From the NCBI RefSeq assembly GCF_019285595.1, contig NZ_CP079094.1, positions 1,371,001 through 1,435,000 of the forward strand: a stretch of 64,000 nt of DNA, in the 5' to 3' direction. This stretch comes from Rickettsiella endosymbiont of Dermanyssus gallinae. Its GTDB lineage: Bacteria; Pseudomonadota; Gammaproteobacteria; Diplorickettsiales; Diplorickettsiaceae. A program made the position numbers and the translations under genes. Below, in pieces: positions 55,364-63,270 of the stretch. The stretch's first letter is position 1. Every line of letters starts with the position of its first letter. The notes beneath the pieces were generated by a model. That model was not told the DNA's origin and did not search any database. It worked only from the letters and a program-made list of their open reading frames with translations.

Positions 55364-55858
55364 TTAAAAAATAATACTCACATTCACAATATCCCGATAT
55401 GATCCGATACCCACATTTTGTTTAGGCGGTATTTGTCCATACACCACTAGAATCTGTTGCAACCCATTCCCTATTCTGAGCTTGGTATCTACACCAATAA
55501 TATTACCCCAGTTAATCGTATGTGTTGGATTTTGCGATAGCATATATCGAATCGATGAATCCTCTGGTCCTGACATACTACGTAATCGGGTTGTCGCCGC
55601 ATTCCCTGCACCTTGGTCAAGCGCGACATGATAAGGTGTATTTAATGTACAAAGAACTCTCAGACGTGCAGTTGATTTGGTAGCGGCGCAAGCATTTGGA
55701 TTATATAGACCAAAGATCAACGGTGTCGCACTAATAGTACAATCACCGACTACATCGACACCGATCACCATCGATGAAGTATTTATTGCTGCAAACGCTG
55801 GACTAATATTGAGCAATAAAAAAAATAATAAAGCAATCCACTTAAAGAAAAAACCCAC
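55364..55858 (-). CDS. Spore coat U (SCPU) domain pilin-like protein, pilus cluster subunit 5
   Basis: An exported subunit of the archaic chaperone-usher type, 164 residues from GTG 55858, which has an AAGGGGG site before it; TTG 55879 is an alternative. It has a signal peptide (to about SPAFAA) and the SCPU fold signs: two Cys pairs expected from CTISATPLIFGLYNP and VLCTLNTPYHVALDQG, then RSMSGPEDSSIRYML, and a C-terminal strand RDIVNVSIIF. It stands last in the cluster, separated from the preceding gene by a repeat, so its transcription with the rest is uncertain. Confidence 0.82.
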   Translation of the reverse strand: MGFFFKWIALLFFLLLNISPAFAAINTSSMVIGVDVVGDCTISATPLIFGLYNPNACAATKSTARLRVLCTLNTPYHVALDQGAGNAATTRLRSMSGPEDSSIRYMLSQNPTHTINWGNIIGVDTKLRIGNGLQQILVVYGQIPPKQNVGIGSYRDIVNVSIIF

Positions 55859-55930
55859 GATTAACCCCCTTCTGTCCAATGGATAACCACCCTGGCTAGA
55901 AAATTAATCCCTTTTTTCAACTGAACCGTT

Positions 55931-56053
55931 ATACTCAAAGCAATGGGATTTTCGGCAAGGCGCCACGAAGGAGAGCAACCGGAGTGTATATAACATACAT
56001 GAGGATTGCGAACCGAGGGGCAACACAGCCGAAAATTCAAGTGCGAAGAGTAT
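55931..56053. repeat. Short inverted-repeat element (family 1), copy G
   Basis: A full 123-bp copy with ATACTCAAAGCAATGGG at the left and AATTCAAGTGCGAAGAGTAT at the right. It lies within the pilus cluster, between the last two SCPU genes. If it acts as a terminator, the distal SCPU gene would need its own promoter. Confidence 0.92.
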
Positions 56054-56144
56054 ACATAAATCCAGTAAGCCGCTTCCTACCTTAAGCCTAATAGATGGCT
56101 GCCTTATTATCCAGTCGGGCTTTATAGAGAAGATTTTTAGAAAC

Positions 56145-56651
56145 TTAATAAGTGACGGTGACAGTAATACTATCCGTATAGGTTCCTACACCAACGGTCT
56201 GTAAAGCAGGAACTTGACCAAAGACTGTGTAATTTCTTGTATCTGATAATCCTACAGCGGTATAAGAATCTCTGACGGTGACGGTTCTCCCTGTGGCATC
56301 ACCCCAAATTGAAGTAAATCCCGCTGTCGTATATAAATTATAATTTAAATGCACACCTAATAAATTCATAAAACGAGGCGTGTAGGTAGCACTCGCACCT
56401 TTACTCAGGCTAATAACATAGGACGCGGTAAATATTACCAATGCTGAACAAGTCACGGCTATGTTGCCATTTGCCGTCTTTGCTGTACCTGAAGTTGGAT
56501 TATAATTCCCAAAAGCCACTGCCGTTGTTCCAACTGAGCAACTACAACCCAATCCACTGCAAGTAGCATAAGCGGCTTGACTGCAAAAAAAATAAATAAA
56601 CACGCCAATAAAATAACGCCACCCTACTCCATTAATTTTTTTTAGTAACAT
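56145..56651 (-). CDS. SCPU domain protein, likely pilus tip subunit (CsuE-like)
   Basis: A 168-residue exported protein: signal peptide to about AAYAT, cysteines in CSGLGCSC, VAFGNYNPTSG, VTCSALVIFTASYVISLSKG, and the C-terminal strand TDSITVTVTY. Coding order (chaperone, usher, then this gene, overlapping the usher stop by ten bases) matches csuC-csuD-csuE, where CsuE is the tip adhesin. CsuE proteins normally have two domains; this one is single-domain, so tip function is tentative. Confidence 0.82.
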   Translation of the reverse strand: MLLKKINGVGWRYFIGVFIYFFCSQAAYATCSGLGCSCSVGTTAVAFGNYNPTSGTAKTANGNIAVTCSALVIFTASYVISLSKGASATYTPRFMNLLGVHLNYNLYTTAGFTSIWGDATGRTVTVRDSYTAVGLSDTRNYTVFGQVPALQTVGVGTYTDSITVTVTY

Positions 56652-59083
56652 GGAACTTCTCCCAATTCAATAATCGGATCATCCGTCTGCGGTAGATTGA
56701 CAGAAAAATAATAGTCATGCTTATCCCAATGCACTGAACCAATCAGTGTGGAATCGCTAATATCCGGAATATAGACTTCGCCATCGTAACCAACCGGATA
56801 AGTCATACAAGCGTGGTCTGTGTTTAGTACCAACTCTGCACCTACAGGCACAAATTTCCCACTAGGTGTTAACAAGTGCATCACTGCACCTTGCATATGC
56901 TTGACCGGGAACTTGACTAAAACACCACTCGAAAAATAGGGGATAGCCGTTTGAGTTGTCATCCCTATTTGCGCATCTAACGGTAATGTAGTTGGCTCTA
57001 TTGCTATACTATTTTCTTGATAAGGTAATAACTGCGTTATTAATAAATTACCCGCTTTATCGGTATGCCCCATGAGTTGATTTTCATAAAATACATCGAC
57101 GCCGGGGAAATCGGGCACTTGTACTAATGCAAAACTATTAGTTAGTTTACGTGCTAAGAAACCATTACCGGCAAAATAAATAACACTACCACTCGCATCT
57201 AGTTCGTAACTAGCCAATCCGCGTCCTTGTCCTAGACGGGCTGTGTAGGCACCTATTTCATTTTGCATGGTCATGTCTACGCCTGCATACCGACTGCTAT
57301 TATTACTAGCAAACAAGTTATAACCATAACCTTTACCCAAAGGCACAGGTTTGCTGAATTGCAAGGCATCTTGAAACTGATGATTTTGCCAATTGCTAGA
57401 GTTACTAATCGTATGATTAATATCAGGGGCAAAAACTAGCGTAAGAAAAGCCTGATTAGTTTGTGAATTACGCAAATCACCCACAAAACCAACCGTTAAT
57501 GAAATATTTTTAAATAAATTATGACTATAGCTTGCGGTTAATAAACGCGCGGTCGGTGTATTAGAAAACCCATTTGCGGTATTGAAATTTCGACTATTAA
57601 TCATGGTATAACTGGTACTTAGCGATCCATAGTCTGCAAGACTATAACCAAGAAATAGTTGATTAATCACACTAGGTGGTGATGTATTGGGTTGGTCACC
57701 TAGCTGCAAATAATTTAAAGAGGTTAAACTCGTGTTAAAACCATAACTAAATTGTGTGCCTTGATGTACAAAGCCTAACGCCAATAATCCGCCCTCACCT
57801 AAAGAATTATGTCCCCCTGCAACTGCTAAAGACGCTACCCCATATTGATTTAATAAATAATCCGCTGAAAAACCGAGTGTTTGTTGATCAAACAACACTT
57901 CGGCGTGACCACCTAAAGTCAGATGATCCGTAATACCGCGCTGATAAGTTGCCACGCCTAAAAAACGTCCGTAACCATTGCTATCGACGCCATAATTATC
58001 ACGTATAAAACCTACTTCATAAGAGAAGTTAACTAAATTAGGTTTTAGTAATAAAGGGCTTGCATAATAAGGGAAACTAACAACTTGGCTACGACCCAAG
58101 AGATCTTGTGTCACAATATTTACCGTACCCGCTCCAGAAATAACCGGTATATTGTTAAAAATATATGGTCCGTTATTAACGATTTGTTGTTGATTCAAAA
58201 CACTATTAACAAAAACATCCACGGTGCTAGGTATAGCCGCTTCGCCTTCATAACCAGGCAAAGGAAAAGTAACTAAATTTGGCTGTGTATTAAAATTAGT
58301 GGCATATTGAACGCCTGCAAAACGTGCTGCACCACTCCAATAGGTGGATCCCGTTATCGCGTCTCCGAATCGCCAACGCGCTATTTTTTCTGGCTCATCT
58401 AATGTCCAGGTGGTATTTAAACGCACCAGCTTATTGGATTGATTCGTCAATAAAGTGATGTCGTTAGCATATTTGTTATAAGCCAATACATCGGCTGTTC
58501 CCACACCTAAGCGATTAAATAAACCTAAGCCCATCAATGCAGAAAGATTGGTTTGATTAATCTCTGGACTATTATTTCGTAAACCAACCATATCGTAATT
58601 TAAGAAGGCACCTGGATCTTTAGGGCGTAGCGCACCTAAGCGTTTGCTGAGTGGATCAAAGGTTTGGCCGGTAAATAATGTGGCGGGTACCTGTAATGAT
58701 AACTGCATGGCATATTGATCAAGCCGGTACGTTAATCCTGGATACCAATTAAGTTGATAAAGTTTCCGTCCTTCATATAAAACAGGCCTATGGTGTGGTA
58801 AATGCATACGCCAGCGACGAAACGCACTTCCATCAACCCAAACATGGCCTAATGAGTCCTTATAAGCCTGTGTAACCTCTGACAATAAGGATTCATTTAA
58901 TTTTATTTCAAGCAGCAAAGGAATTAAGTAAAATTTCTCTTTTTCCGTCACTGGTGATGTCGCTAAAAATCCCGTTCTCTGCTTGGCTTCAGTAGCAATG
59001 CTATTTAATAAACAAAAAATTATGAAGCAAACAACTAATGAATATTTAAAGCAGATGTAGAACTGATTTTTTGCTTTGTCCAT
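56642..59083 (-). CDS. Outer-membrane fimbrial usher (CsuD-like)
   Basis: The usher forms the outer-membrane pore through which pilus subunits are polymerised. The 813-residue protein has a signal-anchor like N-terminus, an N-terminal domain (YLIPLLLEIKLNESLLSEV), a long 24-strand barrel region with FPLPGYEGEAAIPSTVDVFVN around residues 270-290 (plug), and the C-terminal domains near VPDFPGVDVFYENQLMGHTDKAGN. No signs of disruption. It overlaps the chaperone gene by 38 bases. Confidence 0.9.
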   Translation of the reverse strand: MDKAKNQFYICFKYSLVVCFIIFCLLNSIATEAKQRTGFLATSPVTEKEKFYLIPLLLEIKLNESLLSEVTQAYKDSLGHVWVDGSAFRRWRMHLPHHRPVLYEGRKLYQLNWYPGLTYRLDQYAMQLSLQVPATLFTGQTFDPLSKRLGALRPKDPGAFLNYDMVGLRNNSPEINQTNLSALMGLGLFNRLGVGTADVLAYNKYANDITLLTNQSNKLVRLNTTWTLDEPEKIARWRFGDAITGSTYWSGAARFAGVQYATNFNTQPNLVTFPLPGYEGEAAIPSTVDVFVNSVLNQQQIVNNGPYIFNNIPVISGAGTVNIVTQDLLGRSQVVSFPYYASPLLLKPNLVNFSYEVGFIRDNYGVDSNGYGRFLGVATYQRGITDHLTLGGHAEVLFDQQTLGFSADYLLNQYGVASLAVAGGHNSLGEGGLLALGFVHQGTQFSYGFNTSLTSLNYLQLGDQPNTSPPSVINQLFLGYSLADYGSLSTSYTMINSRNFNTANGFSNTPTARLLTASYSHNLFKNISLTVGFVGDLRNSQTNQAFLTLVFAPDINHTISNSSNWQNHQFQDALQFSKPVPLGKGYGYNLFASNNSSRYAGVDMTMQNEIGAYTARLGQGRGLASYELDASGSVIYFAGNGFLARKLTNSFALVQVPDFPGVDVFYENQLMGHTDKAGNLLITQLLPYQENSIAIEPTTLPLDAQIGMTTQTAIPYFSSGVLVKFPVKHMQGAVMHLLTPSGKFVPVGAELVLNTDHACMTYPVGYDGEVYIPDISDSTLIGSVHWDKHDYYFSVNLPQTDDPIIELGEVPCY

Positions 59084-59759
59084 TAATATTTGACTTAATA
59101 TCCGTATATTTAGTACTGGAATTAACCGTAACTACCCAGCTATGTGATTGGTGAGGTAAAATATAGGCAAAGGTTGATTTTTTTTGAGCCATCACGCCTT
59201 GCTGTTCGTTAGACAATAATTGCCATTCCTTGACAAATAAAGTGACATTCCCATCGTTGTATAATTTCAACTTGATGTGTTGTTGGTTTAAACGTTGTGT
59301 AGACCAAACAAATTGTTCAACAATATGTTGTGGCTGCACAAATAATGGTAAGGAAATATCCATCAGAAAATAAAGTGTTTGCCCTAATTTCTTCTGTCTA
59401 GGTTGCTCTAGCTCCTTGATATGTAAACGATACGTCTGTTGTGAGGCATTAAAAGTAGGATGTTTCAATGCAAAACGAATCACTTGGGTTTTATGTGGCG
59501 GTAACTTAAACAAAGGTGGCGTCATCAAAATATCATGGGATTTTTTATAGATATTCTTGCCTTGATTTTGCTGCCAATCGACTAAACTTAATTGTAATAA
59601 ACCACTTTCATTACTCTCATTAGTAACACTGACAACACCGATCATTTGTTTTGAAGATAAGAAAAGCTGTACTGGTGTGACACCATAAACATTCGCAAAA
59701 ACGGGTGGCGCTAATAAAAACCCTAAAAACAGAAAACACAACCGGCGCCATACATCCAT
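59046..59759 (-). CDS. Periplasmic pilus chaperone (CsuC/PapD-like)
   Basis: A PapD-family chaperone that keeps subunits unfolded-competent by donor-strand complementation. The 237 residues have a signal peptide (to about PPVFANVYG), VSVTNESNESGLLQLSLVDWQ, LFKLPPHKTQVIRFAL, and DISLPLFVQP in the G1-type edge strand area. A C-terminal Ig-like domain follows. Position between subunits and usher is standard. Confidence 0.88.
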   Translation of the reverse strand: MDVWRRLCFLFLGFLLAPPVFANVYGVTPVQLFLSSKQMIGVVSVTNESNESGLLQLSLVDWQQNQGKNIYKKSHDILMTPPLFKLPPHKTQVIRFALKHPTFNASQQTYRLHIKELEQPRQKKLGQTLYFLMDISLPLFVQPQHIVEQFVWSTQRLNQQHIKLKLYNDGNVTLFVKEWQLLSNEQQGVMAQKKSTFAYILPHQSHSWVVTVNSSTKYTDIKSNINGQSKKSVLHLL

Positions 59760-59820
59760 GTTTAAATACCTTATTATTACGTATTACTCTACCTATCCAA
59801 ATTACTTTCTATTGAAAATA

Positions 59821-60321
59821 TTAAAAGGTTACGGTTATTATGACTGAATCGGTATAACCACCTGCTGCAACAGCCTGTAATGCCGTAATTTTACCGTAGA
59901 CATTAACCGATTGAGAGGTACCAGTCGCGATAACGGCTGCCGGGGTATCCGTACCGGGCGTATTTCCCCAATTGGTGGTACGACCAACGTTTTGGAAAAG
60001 ACCATAAGCAAGCCCAGCAGGCGAAGTACCTGTCATCCTACGGGTTGTTACGGTTGCCCCAGAAAATGTTCCAGCATTAAGCCCTATGGTGTAAGAAGTG
60101 CCATTGGTACAGGTTACCGGTATAACACCTTGTCCCGCAATATTATCCGTAGGACTGGTTGGGTCATAACTACCAAACGCGACTGGCGTTACTGTTCCTA
60201 CTAAACAGGCAGCAACCACCGTTGCACTCACCGGTAAAGTTCCAGTTGCCGTGGCCGCCCAAGTAAACGGGCTGATAAATAAAGCAAATAAAATAAGTAA
60301 AATCTTTACTCTAAATAACAT
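59821..60321 (-). CDS. SCPU domain pilin subunit (CsuB-like position)
   Basis: A 166-residue exported subunit with signal peptide ending near FTWAAT. SCPU marks: VSATVVAACLVGTVTPVAFGSYDPTS with one Cys and VIPVTCTNGTSYTIGLNAG with another, TRRMTG, and terminal DSVIITVTF. ATG 60321 with AAGGAAG in front is chosen over TTG 60348. It is the third subunit gene of the cluster. Confidence 0.88.
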   Translation of the reverse strand: MLFRVKILLILFALFISPFTWAATATGTLPVSATVVAACLVGTVTPVAFGSYDPTSPTDNIAGQGVIPVTCTNGTSYTIGLNAGTFSGATVTTRRMTGTSPAGLAYGLFQNVGRTTNWGNTPGTDTPAAVIATGTSQSVNVYGKITALQAVAAGGYTDSVIITVTF

Positions 60322-60565
60322 TGCTATAACTTCCTTATTAAAAGTCAATATAAGAGGGTACTATGTATAGTATGCTAGCACTTCAAGCCAATCAAGATAA
60401 TTTATAAGTTTAATATAACCAATTCGGCATTATAAAATAATGCCGAAGCAAAATATTTATCCAATTTTTCAAGTTATCTAGGTGAGAAGAAATAAAAAAT
60501 AAGCTTAATAGCGCAATTCGGAATCAAACACTTTTACTTAATATTGAGTTAAATACACCTAAGCA

Positions 60566-61059
60566 CTAAAAATTAACCGTTATATTCACTGTATCGGTAT
60601 AATTACCAGGCGATACGGTTCCCGCTTGTGCAGCAAAAATTCGACCTGGAACAGTGACTATTTGTGCAGCACCTGTACCCACTCCTGGTACGGTAGAACC
60701 CGTAATACCATCTCCCCAAACGGTGGTGCGTGTAGTATCTGTGTAAATAGTATATTGCAGTGTTCCTGCTGGTGCTGGATTAGTCAATATACGCACCGGT
60801 ATCGTTGCGCCTACGCCTGCACCTGCATCAAGCGCAATATTATAGTTTGCTGTAGCCGTACACGTGACTTGCAAAGAACCATTGACGTCAAGGTTGACAC
60901 CCAGGTGCCAAAGGGGAGCAAGTTAGTTGCGACCCCAACTGAGCAATTTGCTGCAACATTTGCAGTGACTGATAAGGCCCCCGTTGCCGTTGCGGCAAAT
61001 GCAAGCTGAGAAATAAATAAAGGTACTAATCCGATTAGAACATTCCGTGCTCTGAACAT
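60566..61059 (-). pseudogene. SCPU pilin subunit, frameshifted
   Basis: Two overlapping frames together make one SCPU protein: 61059-~60900 encodes the signal peptide, SVTANVAANCSVGVATNLLPFGTW; 60874-60566 encodes VTCTATANYNIALDAG, PVRILTNPAPAGTLQYTIYTD and DTVNITVNF. The frame changes between the PFGTW and VNLDVNGSLQVTC parts, near 60895-60905, where there is no long homopolymer, so a real mutation or an assembly error are both possible. An AAGGAT site precedes the ATG. If true, the cluster has one broken pilin of five. Confidence 0.8.
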
Positions 61060-61225
61060 AATTGATATCCTTACCAAATAATCTAAAGGCTACAAAACAT
61101 CCTTTATGACACTCTTAAACTATAGTAGAACGCTTTATATCACTTATCAATATTAATGATGCATCCATAATCTGTTAAATAAACTATTTAATCATTAAAA
61201 AATCAGTCACTGCACAAACTAAAAC

Positions 61226-61729
61226 TTAAAAAGTAACAAAAATAGTCACCCTATCGCTATAAGGTCCCACTTCTACTGCTTGATTCATCGCAATCTCTCC
61301 ATAAATAGTAATTAATTGTGGCACACCTGTCCCTAATTGATGCAAAGTATTTTGCCCTATGATAGTTCCATACTTATGCACATGATTAGCATCTTGGAAA
61401 AGGTTATAATTTAATTCCTGACTTCCTCCCAGTATCGTCGCCTTTCGCTGATCTTCGGTTGCACCATTCCCCTGGCCTTTATTTATACCGACATCATAGG
61501 GCAGATTAGCGATGCAATTGACAGTGAGTGATCCCGTCGCATCATCCGGCTTGCCATCGAACGGACTATAATTAGGAAAAACCATATTATTTACCATACC
61601 TAAAACACAGTTTTCCGCTCCCCCAACGTTGGCCGTAACCGCCAGTGCGCCTGTTGCGGTTGCACTGACTGCACTTTGACAAATAAAGACCAAAAATAGA
61701 CCTGCCAAAATTCTGACTAAATAAAGCAT
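61226..61729 (-). CDS. SCPU domain pilin subunit, first gene of the pilus cluster (CsuA/B-like)
   Basis: A 167-residue exported subunit with signal peptide ending near SAVSATATG. SCPU marks: ENCVLGMVNNMVFPNYSPFDG, SLTVNCIANLPYDVGINKGQG, and the terminal strand SDRVTIFVTF. It is the promoter-proximal gene and by position the likely major pilin. A run of nine G's sits two to ten bases before its ATG in place of a normal Shine-Dalgarno. Confidence 0.88.
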   Translation of the reverse strand: MLYLVRILAGLFLVFICQSAVSATATGALAVTANVGGAENCVLGMVNNMVFPNYSPFDGKPDDATGSLTVNCIANLPYDVGINKGQGNGATEDQRKATILGGSQELNYNLFQDANHVHKYGTIIGQNTLHQLGTGVPQLITIYGEIAMNQAVEVGPYSDRVTIFVTF

Positions 61730-61730
61730 A

Positions 61731-61739
61731 CCCCCCCCC
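61731..61739 (-). promoter_or_regulatory. Poly-G(9) tract at the ribosome-binding site of the first pilin gene
   Basis: Read on the minus strand, A-G9-T precedes the ATG at 61729. The run overlaps the position of the Shine-Dalgarno, so gain or loss of a G would alter the spacing and strength of ribosome binding. The rest of the 168-base divergent gap to ygfZ is AT-rich. Confidence 0.75.
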
Positions 61740-61897
61740 TAGAAAAGATCTAAAACGTTATAATTTTGCTGTGTGTGCTAGCTTTTTTTGCTGTATTAAG
61801 GTACTTAGGTCTCTTATATAAACACACGTCATATTTTATAATTCTACTCATTTATTCTAGTGAACAATCGCTAATTTAACGAATAAGGACTGCACTC

Positions 61898-62827
61898 ATG
61901 ATGGTCAAAACAATAGCAAAAAATGGCAAAATCGATCTGGTAGATTTTGGCCTCATCCAGGTAAGCGGCAAAAAGGCTAAATCGTTTTTACAAGGCCAAC
62001 TGACTTGCAACGTAGAAGAAGTTGATGAAAAACAAACCCGCTTAGGTGCTCATTGCGATGCAAAAGGACGCATTCAGGCGACCTTTCGTTTATTTTTTTA
62101 TCAAGATGCCTATTATTTCCTATTACCGCGCACTATGCTCTCGCATCTATTACAGTGCTTACAAAAATACGCTGTGTTTTCAGCGGTTAATTTGACCGAC
62201 GTCACTCAAAACTGGAAAATAACAGGCTATATCGGCGATTCAAGCGCCGATATACTCAGACAGCACACTTTATTTGCCGAACAACCCAATGGGCTGAGCT
62301 CTTCCGCTTCCCTCCTCAGTTTATCTATACCTGGTCCTACGCCACGTTTTATCTTATTAACACCGGATGAAAAATCGGCTTTTTTCATCAACGCGCTAGA
62401 AGAATTGCCTCTGAATGATTGGTATTTACTGGATATCATGACTGGAATTCCAAGCATTTATCCGGAAACGATGGCACAATTTACGCCACATCAGCTAAAT
62501 TACCCAGCTATCGGTGGCGTTAGCTTTAATAAGGGTTGTTATATTGGGCAAGAGATTATTGCTAGAACCCACTATTTAGGACAGTCAAAAACCCGTCTTT
62601 ATAGGGTTACTTTTCAAGCCGATCATCAATTTCCTCCAGGTACAGCCATACAAAATGAACAAGATGTTCGTCAGGGTACTGTAATAATGAGTGCTAATGA
62701 AGAAAAGGGCTGTTATCAAGCCTTGGTTTGTTTGCAAAGCCAAGCCATTTCACATACTATCCACGTAGAAAGCCCTCAAGGCCCGGCCTTACGGCTTTTA
62801 GAATTGCCGACTATTCTGCAGGAATAA
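61898..62827 (+). CDS. ygfZ: tRNA-modifying/folate-binding protein YgfZ
   Basis: YgfZ is a GcvT-like THF-binding protein needed for maintenance of some Fe-S enzymes such as MiaB. The 309-residue protein has FLQGQLTCNVEEV, THCDAKGRIQATFRLF-type AHCDAKGRIQ and the diagnostic motif KGCYIGQEIIARTHYLG with its conserved cysteine. Tandem ATGs at 61898 and 61901 are possible starts. The exported small protein gene follows after five bases. Confidence 0.95.
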   Translation: MMVKTIAKNGKIDLVDFGLIQVSGKKAKSFLQGQLTCNVEEVDEKQTRLGAHCDAKGRIQATFRLFFYQDAYYFLLPRTMLSHLLQCLQKYAVFSAVNLTDVTQNWKITGYIGDSSADILRQHTLFAEQPNGLSSSASLLSLSIPGPTPRFILLTPDEKSAFFINALEELPLNDWYLLDIMTGIPSIYPETMAQFTPHQLNYPAIGGVSFNKGCYIGQEIIARTHYLGQSKTRLYRVTFQADHQFPPGTAIQNEQDVRQGTVIMSANEEKGCYQALVCLQSQAISHTIHVESPQGPALRLLELPTILQE

Positions 62828-62832
62828 TAAAA

Positions 62833-63264
62833 ATGATGAGCTATTCAATGATAAAAAAAATAAGCTTCAATTTACTGCTTGTACTAGGACTTAGTAGCCC
62901 AGCATGGGCCGCTGACTCTACTAGCACCAATGCTTCCCCTCAAACGACCAATACACAAAATAACGCTATTGAATTTGCGCGCCAAGCGGGCAGTATTGCC
63001 GGTGTTACTCAAGCGTGTGGTCAAAACGTTTCAGAGTTTAACCAAAGAATCGTCGAGGCAATCAATCAACTCACCACTAATCCTGCTGATAAAGCCGGTG
63101 CTATGCTTGTTTATCAACAAATAGCGCGCGAGGCACAAGCGAACGAACAAAAAACGCAAACTATTCCTTGCACTAAGGCGTTAGAAGACTATGCTAATTT
63201 GCCTATCATGCAAGCGGATTATAAAGAAAAGGTTATTGCACAATTAAACGCTGCTAAGCCTTAA
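62833..63264 (+). CDS. Small exported protein of unknown function
   Basis: I do not recognise a family. From ATG 62833 (tandem ATG 62836; ATG 62848 also possible) the protein has ~143 residues with a signal peptide (IKKISFNLLLVLGLSS, cleavage near AWAADS). The mature part is low-complexity at first (Ser/Thr/Asn/Gln), then helical and charged, with two cysteines (TQACGQNV and TIPCTKAL) that could form one disulfide. It probably shares the ygfZ transcript. Periplasmic location is likely. Confidence 0.72.
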   Translation: MMSYSMIKKISFNLLLVLGLSSPAWAADSTSTNASPQTTNTQNNAIEFARQAGSIAGVTQACGQNVSEFNQRIVEAINQLTTNPADKAGAMLVYQQIAREAQANEQKTQTIPCTKALEDYANLPIMQADYKEKVIAQLNAAKP

Positions 63265-63270
63265 CATCAT

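Noticed and set aside
59911-60204. 97-codon plus-strand frame antisense to a pilin subunit
   Set aside because: Shadow of the SCPU coding sequence; similar shadow at 60626-61009 across the frameshifted pilin.
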